NCBI GenBank assembly: GCA_047495785.1
Contig: JBLDXI010000038.1
Span: 124,001-188,000 of the forward strand
DNA: 64,000 nt
Reading direction: 5' to 3'
Origin: Lepidodermella squamata
Lineage: Eukaryota > Gastrotricha
Numbering within the stretch: the stretch's first letter is position 1; every line of letters starts with the position of its first letter. Made by a program: the position numbers and the translations under genes. Below the pieces are notes generated by a model. The model was not told where the DNA came from. It saw only the letters and a program-made list of their open reading frames with translations, and did not search any database. Shown piece after piece: positions 42,687-56,887 of this stretch.

Positions 42687-45600
42687 ATGCTCGAACGCGA
42701 CCGCGTGCTTGTGGTACCTCCGGACGGTGGATGGGGTTGGATAGTCGTATTAGCCGCCTTTATGGTATGCGCTATTGTCGATGGCATAGCCATGAACGCA
42801 GCCACCATTTACGTCAACTTTCCATCCTTCATCCGCGCGATGAACGCTGAACACGCTAAACTACCCCCAGCACGATGCATCGCTTACCTGAATGGGTCAG
42901 AGACGGGATTCGACTATTTACCGTGTCCTATATTTAATACTTCTGCCGCGATCACCTTCGGACCAACATCGGTCGAAGGTAGCGCTGACAGTGAATCAGA
43001 ACCCACTTTCGAGCCAATGGCGAATTTCTTCATCGGAGCGACACTAATTTCGATTTACATGTTAATAGGTGAGCTCGTATTTCATATGCCTTAGTTACTA
43101 GGTTTCCTTCAGCACTGCGCAGTTAGGAAGTTGCTAAGTCGTTGCGTGGCATGATCATAACTCATCGAATTTTGAAGCGTGTGCTGAGGGCGTTGATGAT
43201 AATCATTACCGTCACATCGCCATCATGATCATATGTGCTATGCAGTTTCGATATTCATTTCTCCGATTTAGTCCATGCACATTACGCCTTTATTATGATC
43301 CAATAATATAAAGAGATGTGCGGTGGATCAGGATTTTCATCTATCATGCTACTCTCCTTCGTTCATTAATATAACGTTTTGATGTGTATGAGCTGAAGCA
43401 TTCGTGTGCTCAGTGTTTTCGCGTCCTACTTATTGTGTAGCAAAAAAAACGAAAAAACATCAATGCACACAGCTCTTTTACGTTATATTGTAAGTACTAC
43501 GCATAGCGTATATACAAAACGATAGCTCGTCACAATTATGTAAAAAAGGAAATGACAGCCTTGCCAGTATAAAAATACTGTACCATTTGCCGCAGTAGAA
43601 TTTACTGTCTATACTGTCGGTTTACCCTGGATTAATATCCATAAGAAAAAGAACGAAAGAATGATGAAAAAGGTTGATTATTGGATTTATTTGCATTCTC
43701 GTTTTTTCTACAGGTCCGTTCTCGGCCGCGCTCATCAACGTTTACGGTTCGAGACGAATTATTATTATTGGCTCCATTATCGCCGCAATCGGTTTCTCGC
43801 TGTCAGCTTTACTCATTGAGCACGAGCGAATCTTGCTGTTAACTCACGGTGTCGCAGGCGGTAAGACACACCTCCTTAATAAAGTAGAACGAATAAATCA
43901 TCCCATATTTGCTCATGGACAAAAAAATTGATGGAAATGCGTGAATTTTTTATGATCTAAATCGATGAGATAAGTTTATTTTTGACGTAATGGTAATTTG
44001 TCGTTATCTAGGCATTGGACTCGGCTTGATGAACGTCGGCGCTATCGTCTCTGTCGGTCTTTATTTTAACACGCGGCGTTCCCTGGCAATCGGTCTCGCC
44101 CTTTGCGGTTCTGGTGCTGGCATGACGATCGCACCCCTAGTTATCGAGCCGATTCTGACCGAACACGGACTTTACTACGCCTACGTTGTTTTGGCTTGTT
44201 TTTCGCTGCAGGGTGTGGTGGCCGGCGTTTTAGTGCGGCCATTGCGCCCAGTTTCATCGGATAAGAAACTACTCCATCGTCGCAAAGACGTTGTCGACCG
44301 CGTTCTGGAGTGGTCGAAAAATGTTAAACAAATTCGAGAGAGCGAGTCTTTAAACAGTCTCAACGACCCCGACAGCGTATTACGTCGCCGACAGGAGTTG
44401 ATGAAAACAAAGCAACAGCGCATTCTTAAACTGGAAATCGAGTCAGTACCGCAATCTGCTGTCGGTTCTCGGATGTCAATGGAAAATCAGCAAAGCTCTT
44501 ACCCGGCCGCATCTTCAGCGGCGCAAAACGAGGTAAAAAGAGGAACATGCTAATTTGCCCTAGTTTTGGTGCCATACTCAAAGAATGTGTCGATAAAAGC
44601 CGGATAAAAATAGCTACTCCACGTACTGGCTTCCGCTTGCGGACAGGAATTTCATTATTTGTCAGGGGAATACAAAAATTACGGGAATAGTATTAGAATA
44701 TTTTATGCGCGTCCGACTTTCGATTTTTTTCGTTCACACGAGCATTCATAGCAAGTCGCAGAAATAATCTATAAGCTAGATTCAACTCGAATTAAGCCGT
44801 GCGCGAAAATCGTCTACCGTCCCATTTTATTTCGTACGCTGCATAAGGTGTGATGAGCATTAATGTGTCTTAATTATACGGCATTTTCTTATCCGTACGA
44901 TAATAAGATGGTTCTTCAAAAGTGTGTTTTTTCGGAGTACTAAGGAAAATATGCCGCTCTCCGGTGTGAACCGTAAAGATATGAGGCTACTTGGCGCCAT
45001 CCCTATGCATATAATCAATAGCGTAGCCAAATATTGCGTGGACTACTTATTATTGAAAACCATTCAAGTTCTTAGGTGTTTGCTCGCTCCATCTGTATTT
45101 TTTCCAGTACTTGTTTGTGACGAAAATCGATGAGCTGATAAGTCATGTTGATGCTCGGAGACCCACTTCCGCGCTCGGTTTTTGAACATAGAAAATGTTC
45201 CCACCTCAGCGCTCATTAAATATTCATTAAACTAGAGAATTAGGTTAAACCACGCCATTGTGTTCATGTTACAAATAGCGAAAAAAAACAGCGGCGAAGC
45301 TCATCTCGAAAAGCGTGTCTTGAAGTAGTTGAACTGATATTTACAAATGCATAGCACTAGTTGAAAGCAGTTGATGTTAATAAAAAAAATTCATATAAGT
45401 ACTTGGATGAAAGACTAATTGTCTGTTTATCTTTCAGGCGTTGCTGTCACCATCGGTGAGAATAGATCCGGTGTTCTGTCAAGTGTTCGGCTCAGATCTG
45501 CTTTCCCCATTCCCACGACCAAACTCGTCGATCTCGGCATCTCCAGACCCTGGAGTGGGAGGTGCCTCATTTACACCCTCTCCTCCCCCTCAATTCGCCA

Positions 45601-48235
45601 ACTCCTCAGCGTTGATGAGCACATCGTCGGCCCTCGCGGCTGCCGGCATTACTTTCTTGCCAGAGCCGGGCAGCAACCCAGCGCCGCCGGTTTTCTTCCT
45701 CACGCTGCCGATGCCCGCTGCGATCCCCGCAACGGGTATCCAACTAAAGCGCGACGAACTGCCCTATTCTTTCACACGACCAGGTACATGCGTGTGCTCA
45801 GTGTTGCTCGACGGGGGCATGCTCGTCGCTTCGAATCTCCTGACGGCGGCAGCCAAATCTTGCCCAGAGTTGAACGAGAAGCGGCCGCTTTACGCAACGA
45901 CTGAGTTGCGATTGCGCCGCCGTCCAATAACTAGTAACGACGGGAAAGAAGAGGAAAAATCACCAGCAGCCAGCCAGTGTGCTGAAAATCATGAAAAAAT
46001 AAAAGCCGTGCAGAGTACGCCGCAATCGACGCGCCAACAGAGACGGAGGCGGCAGCGTTCATCTGAGAACCGGTTCGTGCCTTCAACGGGGCCGGTTTTC
46101 GAGGAAAGCCACTTCGGTCCGTTTATAGAAAATGAGGAAAGCGAGTCGCTGCTGCCTGTCGTCTCAATATCTCAAGCTCCGTTGCAGCCGCGGCGAATGA
46201 TCCGGCGGCGAACCGGGGCGATATTAGCCGAAGAAGCGGCTGATGCTCAAATAAATGATGACCCTATTTTGTTGGCTAACAATAATAATAACAATAATAA
46301 TGATAATCAGTTCAATAATGTTAATCCCGGACTGGCTCCGGCCAATGACGATGGTCTCGGGCGGGATTCGGGCATTTCTAACTCATCGTCCGGGCAGTCG
46401 GATACGTCGGACAAAGCCTCGCAGAAACAGTTGGCGTTAGACGACAGCACGGTGCTTCAAATGCTACAATTGCCAGCCTCTGCTGCTACGGCTGAGCATG
46501 AGCAGCTGCTGATCGAGGGCGACGACGAAGACGAGGGTGACGAGGATGAACCAGTCGGTGAGGAGCAGACCCAGTCGACCAAATCGTATATAGAAAGAAG
46601 GCGCCGGAGACGGCAGATGGTGTTGCAGCGGCGGGACAATGTCGCGGCATCGCTAGAACCGGCGCCTGATGAACTGCACACGAACGTGTTCAAGCACCTG
46701 CTGTCAGTCCTGGAGGCGATTCTCGATATTAGTTTGCTCAAAGATATCCGCTTCTGGGTCATTCTGTTCGGAAATCTCTTGTTGATGGTCACATTTCTGT
46801 TGCTGCCGCTCAATGCCGACGTCGTGAAAACGATTCGAGCCCTTGACTCGCTGCATTCACAGCATATGGCCGCTCAAATGTCTACCCCACCATCCGCACC
46901 CAACCCAGCCGCGTCTTACGCTGCCATGCCTGCGATGCCGATGACAGGCAACGACAGCATCAGCGATAGCAGCGGCGACTTCTCACTGACTGGCGACTCG
47001 GAACTGGATCTCGCCGAGCCCGCCGAGCCGATTCCGTGGACGCCTGACGACGACGATTTCGGACCTAGTGAGCTCTACGAACCGATGCCGCACATGTATG
47101 CCATACTACTGTCCGTTTGCGGCTGCACTCAGACCCTGGTGCGCGCCGTTGCCGGCTTCTTTGCTGACTACCCTCGCGTCGACGCAACCATAATGGTTAG
47201 TCTTTTTTGTAATATTTTTCAGTTTAATTTATCTGTCTGCACCTTCATTCGTCGTTGACGGGAATTGTCTTCGTGACTCATCATATTATATTTTCAGTTT
47301 TCGCGTAAAATAAGCTCGGTGAGCTTAGGATTACAGAGGATGACGCCCTAATTTTACGGATTGGCATGTACCACTTAGTACGCCGGCGCCTTCCTGCGGC
47401 TAGACGTCGATCGATACTTTGCGTTACGTAGTTCGAGCGCAGGCTAATACTACTGTCTGAGGTCTATAGTGATCTTCACGCTCAGGGGATTCAAAGTGGG
47501 ACGCAGCTAAATAACATAATTATAAAATAAAATAAAATAAGACGGGTAAGCATTTCGTAAAATGTTCTAGTATTCATTCGGTTAATAGATGCATTTCACC
47601 CGTGGTACTTTTTAATTGTAGAATAGAAAATTCATTATGTATTGGTGAAAATTAAGAATTAATGAATAAGCAAATGTAGTAAAAATCAGCTCACTGAAAG
47701 TGTTTAAAATTGAATAATGTGATAACGTTTATTTCATTTTTTCAACCAGGTTGCTGTTGCCATGGCGATTGGCTCAGTCGCATTCTTGCTGCTCGGCCTC
47801 GAGTCAATATTGATGATGGGTATCGGCGTGTTTTTCGCCCTCCTCGTCGTCGTGTCGGCGTGCTCCGGTGTCTTTTTCGCTCTTGCCACAACCGTAATTG
47901 TAGACACATTCGGCGTCGACCGACTCACATCGTGTTTCGGCATGATCACTATGATCCGTGGTCTGGCACCCTACGTCACCATCGGTTTCATGTTATCCGT
48001 GTCGCAGCTGATCGAAAGCCAACAGCTTGACAACTCTAACGACCTACTACCCTTCCGCATAGCCTGTATCCTTTGCGCTGCACTCGTTTTCATCTGCGCT
48101 ATCCTGCACGCCCTGCTCTACTGGCTGCGAAAACAGCCGTCTAAGTCGTTAGCAGTTCAGGCAGAAACAACTGAGGCTGATGCGAATCTCGACCCAATCG
48201 CCCTTCAACAACTGACTACACATCAAATTGAGTAG
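42687..48235 (+). CDS. SLC16/monocarboxylate-type MFS transporter with giant central loop
   Basis: Twelve-span plasma-membrane transporter. Exons 42687-43068, 43714-43860, 44012-44532, 45438-47195 and 47750-48235 give 1097 residues, about twice a usual MCT. The N-terminal VPPDGGWGWIVVLAAF is the MCT signature before span 1. GSRRIIIIGS follows span 2, and a typical span-5 run is GLALCGSGAGMTIAP. The cytosolic loop between spans 6 and 7 is about 520 residues. It contains Pro-rich, acidic, basic and Asn-repeat segments. The loop after span 7 is also enlarged (about 95 residues). Substrate is not predictable. Introns 43069-43713, 44533-45437 and 47196-47749 are long (554-905 nt) and hold nothing recognised. 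Confidence 0.9.
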
Positions 48236-51200
48236 TAGCAGTATTTGTTTAATTTGAAGCTTCTCTCCATTTGTTTTATTGCTTACATGAATCCACCTCT
48301 TCTCACTCCTTTACTGGTAAAAAATTGTACAGCATCGCTGTTTACAATAATAATTCGGGTACACAATAGCTTACTTCGGCCATGATAGCCCACCTTGACA
48401 GCAAAAGTTGTGTGTAATTTCAATACTTAAAAATTATTTACAAACTCTAACCTCCTACTACTTCTAAAGAGATGGAACTGGTAAAAACAAGATGGTCTAT
48501 TTACACAAAAACGGGCGGACACGTACTTTTCATCACGCATTTATTGTTTTGCTGTATGTATATATACATATTATAGTATTATACAACACTGTCGTACTGT
48601 TCATATTTTCCTATTTTAAACTTATAATAATCGTGCTCTACACAGAAAGACATCGGGCGAGCAGCTCGATTTTCTTATAATACTTTGATATTCTAGATAC
48701 AAAGAAGGAAATGATAAATGGCGATGGTTGTGCGTGTGTATAAGTCTGTTATTTATAGCTGGAATGTTTGTTTCGTGGGAATTGATGACACATTCGTATT
48801 TCCCTTTCCATAAGAAATTTAACTGCGGTTTACTTGCGTCAGTTGCACCAATTATCAACTGTGAAATTGTGTCGCAAAAATATGAAGTGAACACAAAAGA
48901 GCACCTTCTGATGTGAACTTGTAAACTATGATTGCCACACTTGTGATGGATGGCTGCTTTATCTTGATTGTTTCGATACGGTCGTTACCGTGTTTTCGCT
49001 ATGTAATTTAACTCGAGTTTATATCTTCTCTCCCGTCTCGATGTCTTTTTCCAAGGCGGCATCGAACCATATTGTTCGGGGATTACACGATATTTTTGAA
49101 TTGAGGAAAGAGTGGAATCGGCAAATTTTTGTGATTTCGATGTTTTAGCGCGTGGTGAAGCAAAAAAATTGAGTGAAAGAAAACAACAAAATAAAAATCT
49201 GAAAACATTACATCGCGTTATCATTCACCAACATTTCGTGAGGCAACGCCTAGGTAACAGGCGTGTTAATTGCTGCTTCTATTTATGTCTCGCTCTCCAA
49301 TGATGTGGTATTCGTGAATTTGTCTCAGTTACAGGCACTCTCAGTTACAGGCTCTAGTTACAAGCTTTTGCAAATTGGGCGGTGATATTCTTCTTCTCGA
49401 AGGCAGTGTCGCGAGACAAATGAAAGCAGTTTAACAGCAGTTATGGAGCTAGACTTATTTAGTAACGCATTCGTAAGTAAAATCTTGGATTCTAAAATTC
49501 TGAATCACGTTGGATTCTATGATTATTCACCAAGGAAGACTGTTTAATAACAACAAAATTGGACACCGTTCAGATGCCTTACACAAGGCTTTAGTCTGAT
49601 GCATCTGCCGTTGGAAGCACTACAGTAAAATGTGATAACTTCGGTCATTGATCTATGAACATGGAAGACGGCAGTGGAAACTCATTGATTTGAGGACCAT
49701 TTAGATGGTAAGAAGGATAATCTGGTTTGGACTATTTAGGTTTCTCACTAACTTGGCCGTTTGTCATCAAATAAATTCGTCGGCACATCATTTACGTGCG
49801 TCGCATGGATGTGCATCATTCTACAGATCCGGGTTTGTATCTTTTGTATTTTTGTGGGCTCACCATCGATACCTAGCTCACTCATCAGTCATGAACCCTT
49901 GTCATCTTCGATTTTTTATGGAACAAAGTGGCCCTAATATCGTACTACATGCAGATACCCTATCCTCCATCCCGTATTGTGCGTATGAAAATGTATGCAA
50001 GTTGCTTAACCTACACATAATGAGAGGAATGAGGGAGCCGAAGCAGGAACGACCGAACCGAGAACTAAGGGACCCAGCAAGGAAAAAAAGAAAAAATGGG
50101 CAGGTCCCCGGACTCCTCCGGGGACTGCTGTTAGTCGGAAGACGAGAGTTTGTCCAGGACGCATGCGGCAGACTTCCGTCGATTTCCTTGTTAATCTCTT
50201 GCAAATCTTTTTAACTTTTTTGAATACTTATTCTAATCAATTTTATTTCTATGAATATTCAAATTTATGCAAATTAGGTCTCGCCTAATTTAGAGGAGAG
50301 ACGTCTTAGTGCTCGTGCTGGGTTTACCCTCATCGACAGATTTTGTGTAGAGTGAGAGGCGAAAACTTCGACGAGAGCAGCATATTGTTACACGGTTGTC
50401 GCGCAGTCCTGTTTGAAAACTAAGGAAGCCTTGCGGAGTGGAGTATTAACTGCGCCACACGAGAATAACTTATTGAGGGAGGGTTCTGTTTCAAAAGGAG
50501 GTAGAACAACAAAGCCGCGTGAGATCTACCCCACTCCGCTCGCCCTGCTCGCTCCGTCTCGCAGTCACAATGTGAGAAGAGAAGCAGCGGAGTATTAACT
50601 GCGCCACTGGCGAGACGGTAGGCTCATAACATCACTCCATCGGTATCAGTGAGCGGTGCATAATCACACTGACAACTGATATGCAAAGAACGGTTGAGAC
50701 AATTTCCGTTTCAAAATGAGCTAGACGAACGAAGCCGCGACATTGTGGGATGTCTTTCAATGATTTAGTCAGCTGAGTATTTCACTGAAAATCACTGAAG
50801 CCTGCGTCATTGCAGTTAACAAATGCGATTGCATATAGCTAAATTGACTCTGATTGCGCTTCTGATTCACATACGATACTTTTCCAATGCCCCCCCTCGC
50901 CTTCAATTCAACATTAGTAGGCACCAACATACGATGATCAGAGCAGAACGCCGCGTCACTGATGTGTGTTTTATCACTGTAACACTTATTCACACCGTTC
51001 GATAGTAGTCGATCAAATGTCCTGTGTCGAAGACTTCTGATTTTCACTGATCATCGTTTCATTCGGTCAACTGAGAGTAAATATACTGCTGTCACACGAC
51101 GCCTGCAATGCCATTAAAATGTGATTGTAGACTACAATTCCCGCTTCTCTTGTGCGTATGATTCGCAGATGACACACTCTCAACATCCACACTTTTTCTA

Positions 51201-53473
51201 GGTCAAAAGCACGGTTGCCGTTGTTGAGAACAATGTTCAACATTGGTTACATTGTTTATTTTTGTTCAACATCCGAACTCCGAACACATGAATTATAGGT
51301 TTCAGATCATCTGATTTATAGATAGCTAAAGATTGCTGCTCCTTGAGGAATCTCCGGAGTCATTCTAGACTTATTTACAGAATTATGTACTCTTTTCTCA
51401 ATGATAATCACGCTGTGTTATCTTTGAGTTAAAATTAATAACTGATCAGTGATCAGTGATCAATGACATGTGAGTTTCGTATCTAATAAAGAGCAAGTAA
51501 TATCGGAAGAAAGCTTCTCGACGACATAGCTAACCTCTATTCAATACCTTATCATCAGTAATAGTTTAGTTTTGTATTCGAAAAACTATTATCAGAAGAA
51601 CGCTTTTATATGAGAGAGCTAATTCCTCTAAGGGTACGCATTCCGAGATCTAACCTTTACGCATCTAGAGAGATCAGAAGCATAATGCTGAGAGATGAAG
51701 CTACCCTGAGAGGTCTTCGCAAATGGAATAATATTGACATCAGCCATCAGCCACAATCCAATTAGTTTGTGTTAATTTTATTCCACTTGAATAATCTTGA
51801 ACTTCTAGATCTTCTCAGAAATTTACCGGCTGAATTCCTTGGAGATTAATATATCGAGCGCAATTGTGCTTCCAATTTGGATTTTGAGTTTGCATATTTT
51901 TCGTTAGAAGAGTGATATAACCGAGAGAAATTCGGAGTTCAGAATCGTCAATAAGCCCAGAAGTGTAGATGCTTATCATTCATCATTATCCGCGTTGAAA
52001 GATCCTTACCTGAGCATTTGAGCTCAACCACAGAAAGGCACCATAAAAAGCACAGAGAGACATAAGTTTTGTTCTCTATGCTCTCAAGTTGCTCGTTTGC
52101 TAAATGAGTGTTGGCTTTGACTCACTGGTATAACTTCTTTAAAACGAAGGACAAATGCACTCGCTAACTCACAGTTGGAGTTAAAGTTTTGATTCGATTA
52201 TTACAGATGGCCACTGCGGTTACGTAAATGTCAGCGCTCGTGCGAGTTCGAAGTTATCAATTCAATTCAGCATGACATCAACGTGGTCTGTACTAAAACT
52301 AAGATATTTTAGCTTGACGGCGCAGATAAATCATACCTCTAGAGACTAATTGACATACGCAACTGAGCACAATAAAACTGAATGAAGAATTCCGATGAGA
52401 GCTTGTAAAACTGAGTTGTGGGAACAGCTGATCGAACGCGCCGATACTCGCTGGTGTCATGCAGTGAACACATTGAAAACGCATCGTCACGCTGACTGCA
52501 TGCTTTGATCGTCTAGCTAGGGCTGGGTGACTTACTCAATGCCACGAACATCTGATCGCTGCTCTACTCGAACTCTTGACTCTTTTAAATGGGAGATCTG
52601 ATATTTCAAGCTGGCCGCTGGCTTTTCTAGCCGCTGGCTCTTACTAGACCTTACCTATATAAAACATGAAACTCCTTTTTTCCGCAAGACAACGCAAGAC
52701 AATGGGACCTGCCCATTACGCCACGCTGCAAGCGCAGCGCAGCGGCGTAAGAAAATTAACACATAAATAAATGCGGCAAAGACCATGTGTCAATTTACAA
52801 GAAACATTGTAATAATATTGCTTAGTAGTCTTTAGCAATCAATAATAATTTTTTTATTTATTATATATTTTTCACGGTCGATTGAAAAAATCGCGGGCCG
52901 CCGCAAACTCAGAGCAGGCGTATCTGGTTGCCAAATCCTCGTTCGCTCGGGGCTACTGGGGATCGACTCGCAATATTCTTACTTGCGTAAAGCAAATGTG
53001 CCCTATAAAAAAGAACTCGGTGTTGCAATGGTGTAACATGGACTCTAGAGGTGGAAAACTGTAGAGAGCCGGATGACGGAAGACGGATGATCATCATTTT
53101 TGTGAGACCTTGGAACTTATCTGTAGCTTCAGGTAAGAGCCCCCAACTCACAACTCAATATTTCAGCTTGAGATGTACATTTTCTCTGCATATTCTATCC
53201 TCGCCACTCTTCTCTTTAGTATTCAAAATGGCAAATAGTGTAGACTTTCTCAGGCAACTGTTAAAACAGGGACAATTATTGGGGACAGTTGAAGAACGTA
53301 ACGTAACGGTTGGCTTTATCAAAAACTGATGAATCGTATAATAATTTACTCATTTTTCTTGTTTAAACTATGATGCCCGTAAGTGATCGATTGATCAGTG
53401 CAGACTGCAGCCATAGCTGAATTCACTTATCTTTTATGCTTAGATTATTATTGAAAATTGATCTTGGAACGTG
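48236..53473. other. Gene-poor, repeat-bearing region
   Basis: 5.2 kb without a supported gene. Direct imperfect repeats lie at 50440-50739, GATCAGT-like repeats near 51445-51466, and a doubled GCAAGACAA near 52684-52700. The longest frame (49705-50214, plus) has low-quality composition and no splice context. The end of the region should contain the XPR1 promoter. Confidence 0.5.
50440..50739. repeat. Imperfect direct repeats
   Basis: GGAGTATTAACTGCGCCAC occurs at 50440-50458 and again at 50589-50607. A second 36-bp block (GTTTCAAAA(A/T)GAG...AAGCCGCG) occurs at 50484-50519 and 50704-50739 in the same order, so a unit of at least 80-150 bp has duplicated and diverged. Confidence 0.7.
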
Positions 53474-56400
53474 ATGAAGTTCGGAGAAGCTTTGAATGCG
53501 CAACTAACATCTGAATGGCGCTCTCAGTACTTTCGATACGACGTAAGTTTTGGCAGTAAAAATGAGCATGCCTGACAATTGCTACTTTTCATCTCTTAGG
53601 AAGGCAAGCAGATGTTGCAAAACTTCAAGGAAAGCATGCCACTACCAGATGGTTTGCATTTATTTGTAAACTTGAATAGCATATATTCTAATTTATATTC
53701 CTGCAGATGCAAATCCCCAGGATCTTGAAGGACTCGTGTCGGACTTTGAGGCGAAATTCTTCGAGTTCGCGGAGAAAGAACTTCGTAAAATCAACATCTT
53801 CTTCCTAGGTTAATTATTGTTGCTATCGGCGATCTGTTTCATAGTTTCATTTATTCACAGAAAAACTTAATGAGGCCAAGCGAAAGCTATCTAAACTCAG
53901 CTCTGATCTCGAGGATTATTTGAGATTTCAGCAGCAAAAGCAGTCGAAGAAGCGAGGTGAACCTGTTCCTGGGACTTTCAATGACACCAAGGCGCTAAAA
54001 TCGTTGAGCATTCATGATTTCCGTCTTGCCTACAGCGAGTACTATTTGAGCTTAACGCTGCTTCAAAATTTCCAACAGCTCAATTTAACTGCCTTCCGTA
54101 AAATTTTGAAGAAACACGACAAAATGCTGTCGACAACTCGGGGTGCCAAATGGCGTCAGGACGTTGTTCTAGTGTCCGAGTTTGCGACATCGAAAGCAGT
54201 TGACGAACTAGTCGCTGAGGTGGAACGTGATGTCACTCAAAAAATCGAGAGCGGAGATCACAAAAAGGCGATGAAGCGTCTCCGCGTTCCGCCTCTAGGC
54301 CAGCCACATCATTCGCCATGGACTGTGTTCCGTATCGGAATGTGGTGTGGTCTGCTAGTTCTGTTTTTATTGATCATCGTTGCCATAATTCCGTGGTCGG
54401 ATTGCAAGCCAGAATCCCGTGGATGCTGGTTGCAAAATGATACTAGGAATGAATCAGAGTACATTTTTACGGATGCACTTGCTGCCAGTCCAGCTCAATT
54501 CTGGGAAATCACAATTCGCCTTTACCGTGGAATTTTCCTGTTTGCACTTATGATTTTCTTACTCGGCGTTAACATTCACGGCTGGCGGGCGAGTGGAGTC
54601 AACCACGTGCTAATTTTCGAGCTGGATCCTCGTGACCACCTATCGTCGCTTCACCTCATCGAAGCCGGTATCGCTTTGCTTGTCTTCTGCTGTGCCTCAC
54701 TCACCCTCTGGCTGCTGCAATTTTTCGTCTCTTATACCTTCGCAATCGATGTGAATGCTATACGATATTTCTCTTTCGCGTTCATGCTTCTGCTAGTCGT
54801 TTTTCTCATCAATCCGATTCCAGTGTTCATGTACAAAAGCCGAGTTTGGCTGCTCAAAGTCTTGGTAAATTCATTTGTTAAAACTGTGGTATGCTTGTTT
54901 ACAGTGAGATTTTTTTACAGTTCCGAATCTTCACCGCACCGTTTCATGCTGTTAGATTTCCGGATTTCTGGCTCGCCGACCAGTTCACATCTTTAGTGCC
55001 TGTATTTCAAGATTTTCTTTTCATTGTGTGCTCATGCGCAGTGACATTTGATCCCACGCGAGTTGAGAGCGTTTGCGATTGGGAACTGTTCGCTTGGAAA
55101 AGCATGATAGGTTGCGTTCCGGCGTGGTTTCGTTTTGCGCAATGTCTCCGACGTTATTACGACTCGGGTAAAAAACACCCGCATCTGACCAATGCCGGAA
55201 AGTATTCGACAACTTTTTTCGTCATTCTTTTCCGAAGTCTGCATAACGCATGGGAAGACGGTCGATTGGGCCCGAACGCTCCAGCAATATTGGCCTTCGA
55301 GACGAATGGTGTTGAGAATGCTACCACCGAGTACAATTTGTCGACTACTTCTCAGCCCTACGCTACTGCCACAACCCCATTGCACCATCTTCACGCAAAC
55401 TATAGCGTTGCAAATCCGTTTTTATACTGCTGGATTATTGCCGGTACCATTTCTACGATCTACACTTACGTTTGGGACGTGAAAATGGATTGGGGCCTTT
55501 TTGACACAAACGCAGGTCTGATAACCGGACATTTTTGAAAATTGGTGTAAAAATAATATTTTTATATTATAGGAGAAAACAGATTTTTGCGTGAGCATAT
55601 TGTATTCCGTTACAAATGGTACTACTATCTCGCCATTGTTCTCGACCTGATTCTGCGTCTTTCTTGGACGTTGACTGTTGCTGATATTCAAATCAGTGAC
55701 CAGGCATACATCACTGATATATTTATCACGTCGCTGACCTTTGTTGAAATGTTCCGTCGATTTGTTTGGAACTTTTTCCGACTAGAGAACGAGCACGTCA
55801 ACAACGCCGGCGAGTTCAGAGCTGTCCGTGACATCTCGATCAAACCAATTTTGAATGAAGACATCAAGGCTGTTGAGCGAATGATGGCCGAGGAAGACGG
55901 TGCTAATTCCGTCCGGCATGAACGTCGAGCTTCATGCCCGACGATGGAATCAGGCACGAAAAATAACAAATTGTAAGTTTTATTTTTTGATATTCTGTGA
56001 CTAGTTTTATGGAATTATGGGGAAATTCTAATATGAAATTTAACATATTATATCTGATAGTCCGGCTGAAAAAAGAAAGTAAGCTTCGACATAGAAATTA
56101 CTCAGAATTAGAAATGTTATCCTCGATTCCTTAATATCGATGAATCCAACTAATATCCTCCACTTCGTCTAACAAAATCTCAATTTTTCTGTTTTTAATT
56201 CAATTTGTTGTTTACAGTGATATCGGAGCAGGCTTCCACAATGCGTTTACCATGACCAGTGCTGCTGCAGCTCCTTTCTTTCGGAAATTTACCAATTTGT
56301 ACCGAGCCCGTGACCGAACTCCTGCTGCTGAGAGTTCTCGCGACCGGCTCGATGCGCCGCAGTCATGCATGCGTGAAGACGAGTCGAGCAGTCAAACGTC

Positions 56401-56617
56401 GACAATCAACCGACGAGCCCTTGTTGCGGAGGATGTGGAAAGCGTGCAGGTAATCACGCCTCTGCAAGTCCCTCGCGCTTTCCACCGCCCAGTCAGCATG
56501 CTGGCGTCTCGTCCGCGTTACGATCGACAAGAAAGTGCACAGGTACACGAGTCGTTTCGGCGCCCTGTTGCCGAGCAAATCCGAACGATTGTCGACCGCG
56601 ATTCAGACGAGGACTAG
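53474..56617 (+). CDS. XPR1: XPR1-like phosphate exporter (SPX-EXS)
   Basis: Plasma-membrane phosphate exporter gated by inositol pyrophosphates through its SPX domain. Seven exons (53474-53542, 53600-53651, 53707-53808, 53861-54864, 54921-55515, 55573-55972, 56218-56617) keep phase and give 873 residues (human 696). The SPX start [19 protein letters not shown] is clear. The membrane core and EXS domain include [20 protein letters not shown], and exon 6 starts with [11 protein letters not shown]. The C-terminal tail of about 170 residues is Ser/Arg-rich and longer than in vertebrates. The first three coding exons are very short (52-102 nt). Confidence 0.95.
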
Positions 56618-56887
56618 CTCTTCTTCTGTTTTTATTTACAAATTTGTCGATTTTTACTCAAGTTTTTTCAAAATTATTATTTTTCGGCATGCCTCTTTTT
56701 ACCACCATGCCGCTCATGCACTAGCCACTTCTGAAGTAGCTCAGTCATCGTGTATTGCTGTTACTCTTTAACTTGTATCAAACCAGTTATATTTACTCGT
56801 TGTTTTCTTACGGCTGAGCTCAAGCAAAGAATAGTGAACAAATTATAAATGAATTGCCTTGTATTTTTTAGGTTTTTTATTTAAAAT

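Noticed and set aside
49705-50214. 169-codon plus-strand ORF in the gene-poor block
   Set aside because: No splice context, no recognisable domain, biased composition, and it overlaps an antisense ORF of similar quality. Its length is possible by chance in 64 kb.
50095-52718. AATGGGCAGGTCCC at 50095 and its reverse complement near 52705 as terminal repeats of a 2.6-kb element
   Set aside because: A single 14-bp inverted match is expected by chance at this scale, the flanks do not match, and no transposase is seen between them.
53051-53329. ORF ending MANSVDFLRQLLKQG... just upstream of XPR1
   Set aside because: Short, not in phase with XPR1 exon 1, which has its own good start with the SPX motif. 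At best an upstream ORF.
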